The position numbers and the translations under genes were made by a program. Shown piece after piece: positions 61,583-64,000 of a stretch of DNA of 64,000 bases (its first letter is position 1; each line of letters begins with the position of its first letter). The stretch is from Papilionanthe hookeriana x Papilionanthe teres (lineage: Eukaryota; Streptophyta; Magnoliopsida; Asparagales; Orchidaceae). Under the pieces are notes generated by a model. It was given only the letters and a program-made list of their open reading frames with translations. It was not told the DNA's origin and ran no database searches. Where the stretch lies: NCBI GenBank assembly GCA_022702705.1, contig CM040428.1, forward strand, positions 60,616,155-60,680,154, read 5' to 3'.

Positions 61583-61844
61583 TTTAATGTGAACATTAAC
61601 CGACTCATAAGAAATCACCAAATTATGCCTTTCAACGACAATATAATGACAATAAATTTTAATTGATCAAACGGTGCAAAAGTACAAGTTTTTTCATAAA
61701 TAAAACCAAGAAAATGTACAATTTTTCTTCAATAATACATAAATTTAATCAAAACTGATACAACAATAGCAACAGTAAAAACAATACTACAATTACAAAA
61801 GCAAACAAAAATATTGTTTTTACAAGGAACATAAAGTCTTTAAC

Positions 61845-61945
61845 ATCACTTTTCACCGTATCATCAACTGCATATATTTTTTCTCAGCTCGCTCCTGCAG
61901 TGCATCTCTCGGTTCATCAACGCAATGGAAAAATTTGCAATCTCT
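61845..61945 (-). pseudogene. GRF-type zinc-finger fragment, right copy
   Basis: The minus strand reads RDCKFFHCVDEPRDALQERA then EKKYMQLMIR and a stop, closely matching the left copy. Its position relative to the transposase is the same in both arms, so it belonged to the repeated unit before the duplication or second insertion. Confidence 0.5.
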
Positions 61946-63377
61946 ATTCGTTAAATTCTTTGAACATCTATAAAATTTTCACCATGCATTGTCCCCTTTT
62001 CGAGTTGTGAAAATAACACATTAGATTGCAATTATGGAAAACCGGTCGATGTTTGGTCCTCTTAGCACATGTTAAATTACTTGAGCTCATTTTTGATACC
62101 ACAATCCTTTATATTAATGATTAGCACAAAACTAACGGATTTCACGTTTCACATACAAAAGCATATAACAAAGAATTGAATGGATATTCCAAAAACTAAA
62201 ATGCTTGCATATACAAAAACAAATAAATAAAATTTTCAAAATTGAATATATCTTGCTCCAAATCCCAGGGTTTAGAGTAAACACATGAAGATGAATAATC
62301 TTTCATTTGAAGAAAATAATATACCCATAATGCAGGGTCTCTTGGTTATCAGATAACATATTTCAAAAGGCCATCTGAAAGAACCCCTCAAGCATCTAAT
62401 TACAGTTACAGTTTTGCTTAGTTCAACCAATGCAGCATACACCCTTTGCCAGCATTATTCCCAAAAATAAATGATTGACCGACCACCTAGAATATGATTA
62501 CAAGAGAGCATACGATATTTTAAGCCAAAACTAACAATGCTTCCACCAACCGCAAGGGGACTAACACCGACCAATGACATAACTATCATAATAAGTAATA
62601 AAAATTATATATTTCTCATGCTTAAAAAACTAATAATGAAAATAACGAAATAACTATAAACCAGTTGTATAACATAAGACAAGGAAACAACCAACGACAA
62701 CAATTGCACCACATAGCTCTGAAAGAAAATATTGTCCAACTTAAACTTACAAAAAACTTTGGATGAGAACCACAAGTATGAAAACAATGTCAAAATATCA
62801 TACAGAAAGCAGCTTTAACATGCAAATGTTTTCACCAAAAGCGACCGGAGCAGATAATATAATTGTAATCACACATAATACTGAATTCCACTTGAATATA
62901 CCAAGAAATGAACTAATGGCATTGAAGTTTAATTATTAAGGAATAAAGAAATAACAGTATAATTATTTCAACTAATCGCGTGGGTATATATTTATGTTTT
63001 ATTATATGTGAAGTAATGCAAATTGAATTTCAGAATTATATATGTCAATATATTTTAAGCTTAGCTCAAAGAGAGAAACTAACTTCAATAAATAAATAAC
63101 AATAAGATCATCACAAGCACTCAAAAAACAATGACATAAAATAATAAGAGACTGTAGATCAATGAAGTAGATATTAACTTAAATATGACACTTCAATAAT
63201 AAAAGCAATGCCCAACATGCAATTGATATGATGAAATCTATAATTTTCTAATGAAAGAAACAAAAGACTCCCAACGAATAATTGCAACCACACCTGCAAC
63301 ATGTAATAAATTATAGCTCTCAACGAATCAATTGTATTGCATAACGGTTGCTCGTACATCCAACCACATAATATTAA

Positions 63378-63960
63378 TCAATTATTAACCAAATCATTGG
63401 TGATATGCTTTTGTAACTCAGACATCTCATCAACTCCTTCCTCATCGCCTATGCAAGGGTTGATACTTTTCTCATTAGTATCTATCAGTGATTCACCCAA
63501 GCGGTATTCATATGTTTCAGAAGAAACTAATTCGTTTTCTTTTACACTTGTAAAGTCAACGTCAAATTGCGAATGATGGCGACGTATGTAATTATGAATT
63601 GCCATTATCGCGACAAAAATTTTAACTCGTTTCTCGAATGAGTATGTTGGCATGTCTCTTAGGATAACTCACTTTTCCTTCCAAATTTCAAAAAAAGCTC
63701 TCTGAATCACACCCTTTCACGACGAACGTTGCTTATTAAATAATTCATTTCTTCCTCGCACTTCTTGACAATGCTTTCAAAGTCTGTAATGTGATATCTT
63801 GTGTTTGAAAATTTTTTAGAAATCCACGTTTTAATTGATATTCAGCATCCACTAAATAATATTTTCCTATTAGAACAGTCAATCTTGAGTTATCCATACA
63901 AGATCGTGTTGCAAACTTGAAAGTTCGACTATCTTTAGCATTGCTTTCCCAACCAGCCAT
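63378..63960 (-). pseudogene. PIF/Harbinger transposase C-terminal half, right copy
   Basis: 63960-63745 begins MAGWESNAKDSRTFKFA, the region of the second catalytic Asp (plant Harbingers read LAGWEGSAHDSRVL), followed by GKYYLVDAEYQLKRGFLKNF (normally G.YYLVDAGYP...GFL.PY). 63653-63378 continues in another frame with KIFVAIMAIHNYIRRH (catalytic Glu region disrupted or displaced) and SSETYEYRLGESLIDTNEKS. At least one frame break separates the two. Expression or activity is unlikely. Confidence 0.75.
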
Positions 63961-64000
63961 GAAGAAAGTGAAACACTAATTGAAATCACAGACTACCATT

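Larger units (their letters stand above)
61583..64000 (-). mobile_element. PIF/Harbinger element, right copy in inverted orientation, runs off the window
   Basis: Reverse complement of about 58900-61305. For example CTTATGAGT.GGTTAATGTTC near the centre, the GRF fragment, and GTTGCTCGTACATCCAACCA / TGGTTGGATGTACGAGCAAC at the transposase 3' end. It encodes on the minus strand the better-preserved C-terminal part of the transposase. Its start and N-terminal half lie to the right of the window. Confidence 0.75.

Overview
This is plant nuclear DNA, almost certainly from an angiosperm with a TE-rich genome. The evidence is nested LTR retrotransposons, a MULE with a FAR1-type transposase, PIF/Harbinger elements, a plant-style polycistronic C/D snoRNA cluster with telo-boxes, and one conserved housekeeping gene (PEX19) with canonical GT-AG introns. 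I cannot name the species. Few of the long ORFs are genes; most of the window is decayed mobile DNA.

Layout. 1-5254: AT-rich, with no firm gene. 5255-9043: a decayed Ty3/Tat-type retrotransposon (gag, protease and integrase remnants; RT and RNase H missing). 9470-9800: a possible foldback element. 10960-11669: a scrap of a second Ty3 element. 13427-14082 (minus strand): three C/D box snoRNAs in tandem behind a TATA box and two telo-boxes. 14152-14402: a MITE. 16500-18045: an LTR-like fragment. 18899-38053: a minus-strand Ty1/copia element whose 3' LTR is split by a 12.9 kb insertion (19202-32085) with a 5-bp target duplication. 38291-52373: a 14.1 kb MULE with about 285-bp TIRs and a perfect 9-bp target duplication. 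52553-54882: PEX19, starting 180 bp from the MULE end. 57430-64000: two PIF/Harbinger copies in head-on inverted orientation, lying downstream of the last visible PEX19 exon.

The most notable object is the MULE. On the plus strand it has a frameshifted FAR1/MULE transposase. On the minus strand it has two spliced genes. One is a Ulp1-like (C48) cysteine-protease pseudogene whose catalytic Cys codon reads Arg. The other is a 244-codon F-box gene whose four exons join without a stop or frameshift. Both minus-strand genes begin with copies of the same 5' module (upstream region, first exon, start of first intron), as if an F-box body had been placed behind a duplicated Ulp1-gene promoter and first exon. 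The F-box frame is open while the other genes of the element have decayed.

The snoRNA cluster was recognised from C, D and D' boxes, terminal stems and antisense elements matching rRNA. Snorna 2 carries a 13-nt perfect complement to the conserved 25S peptidyl-transferase segment, and snorna 3 an 11-nt complement to 18S. rRNA matches, family assignments and splice sites were read by eye and from memory of conserved sequences; no search was run.
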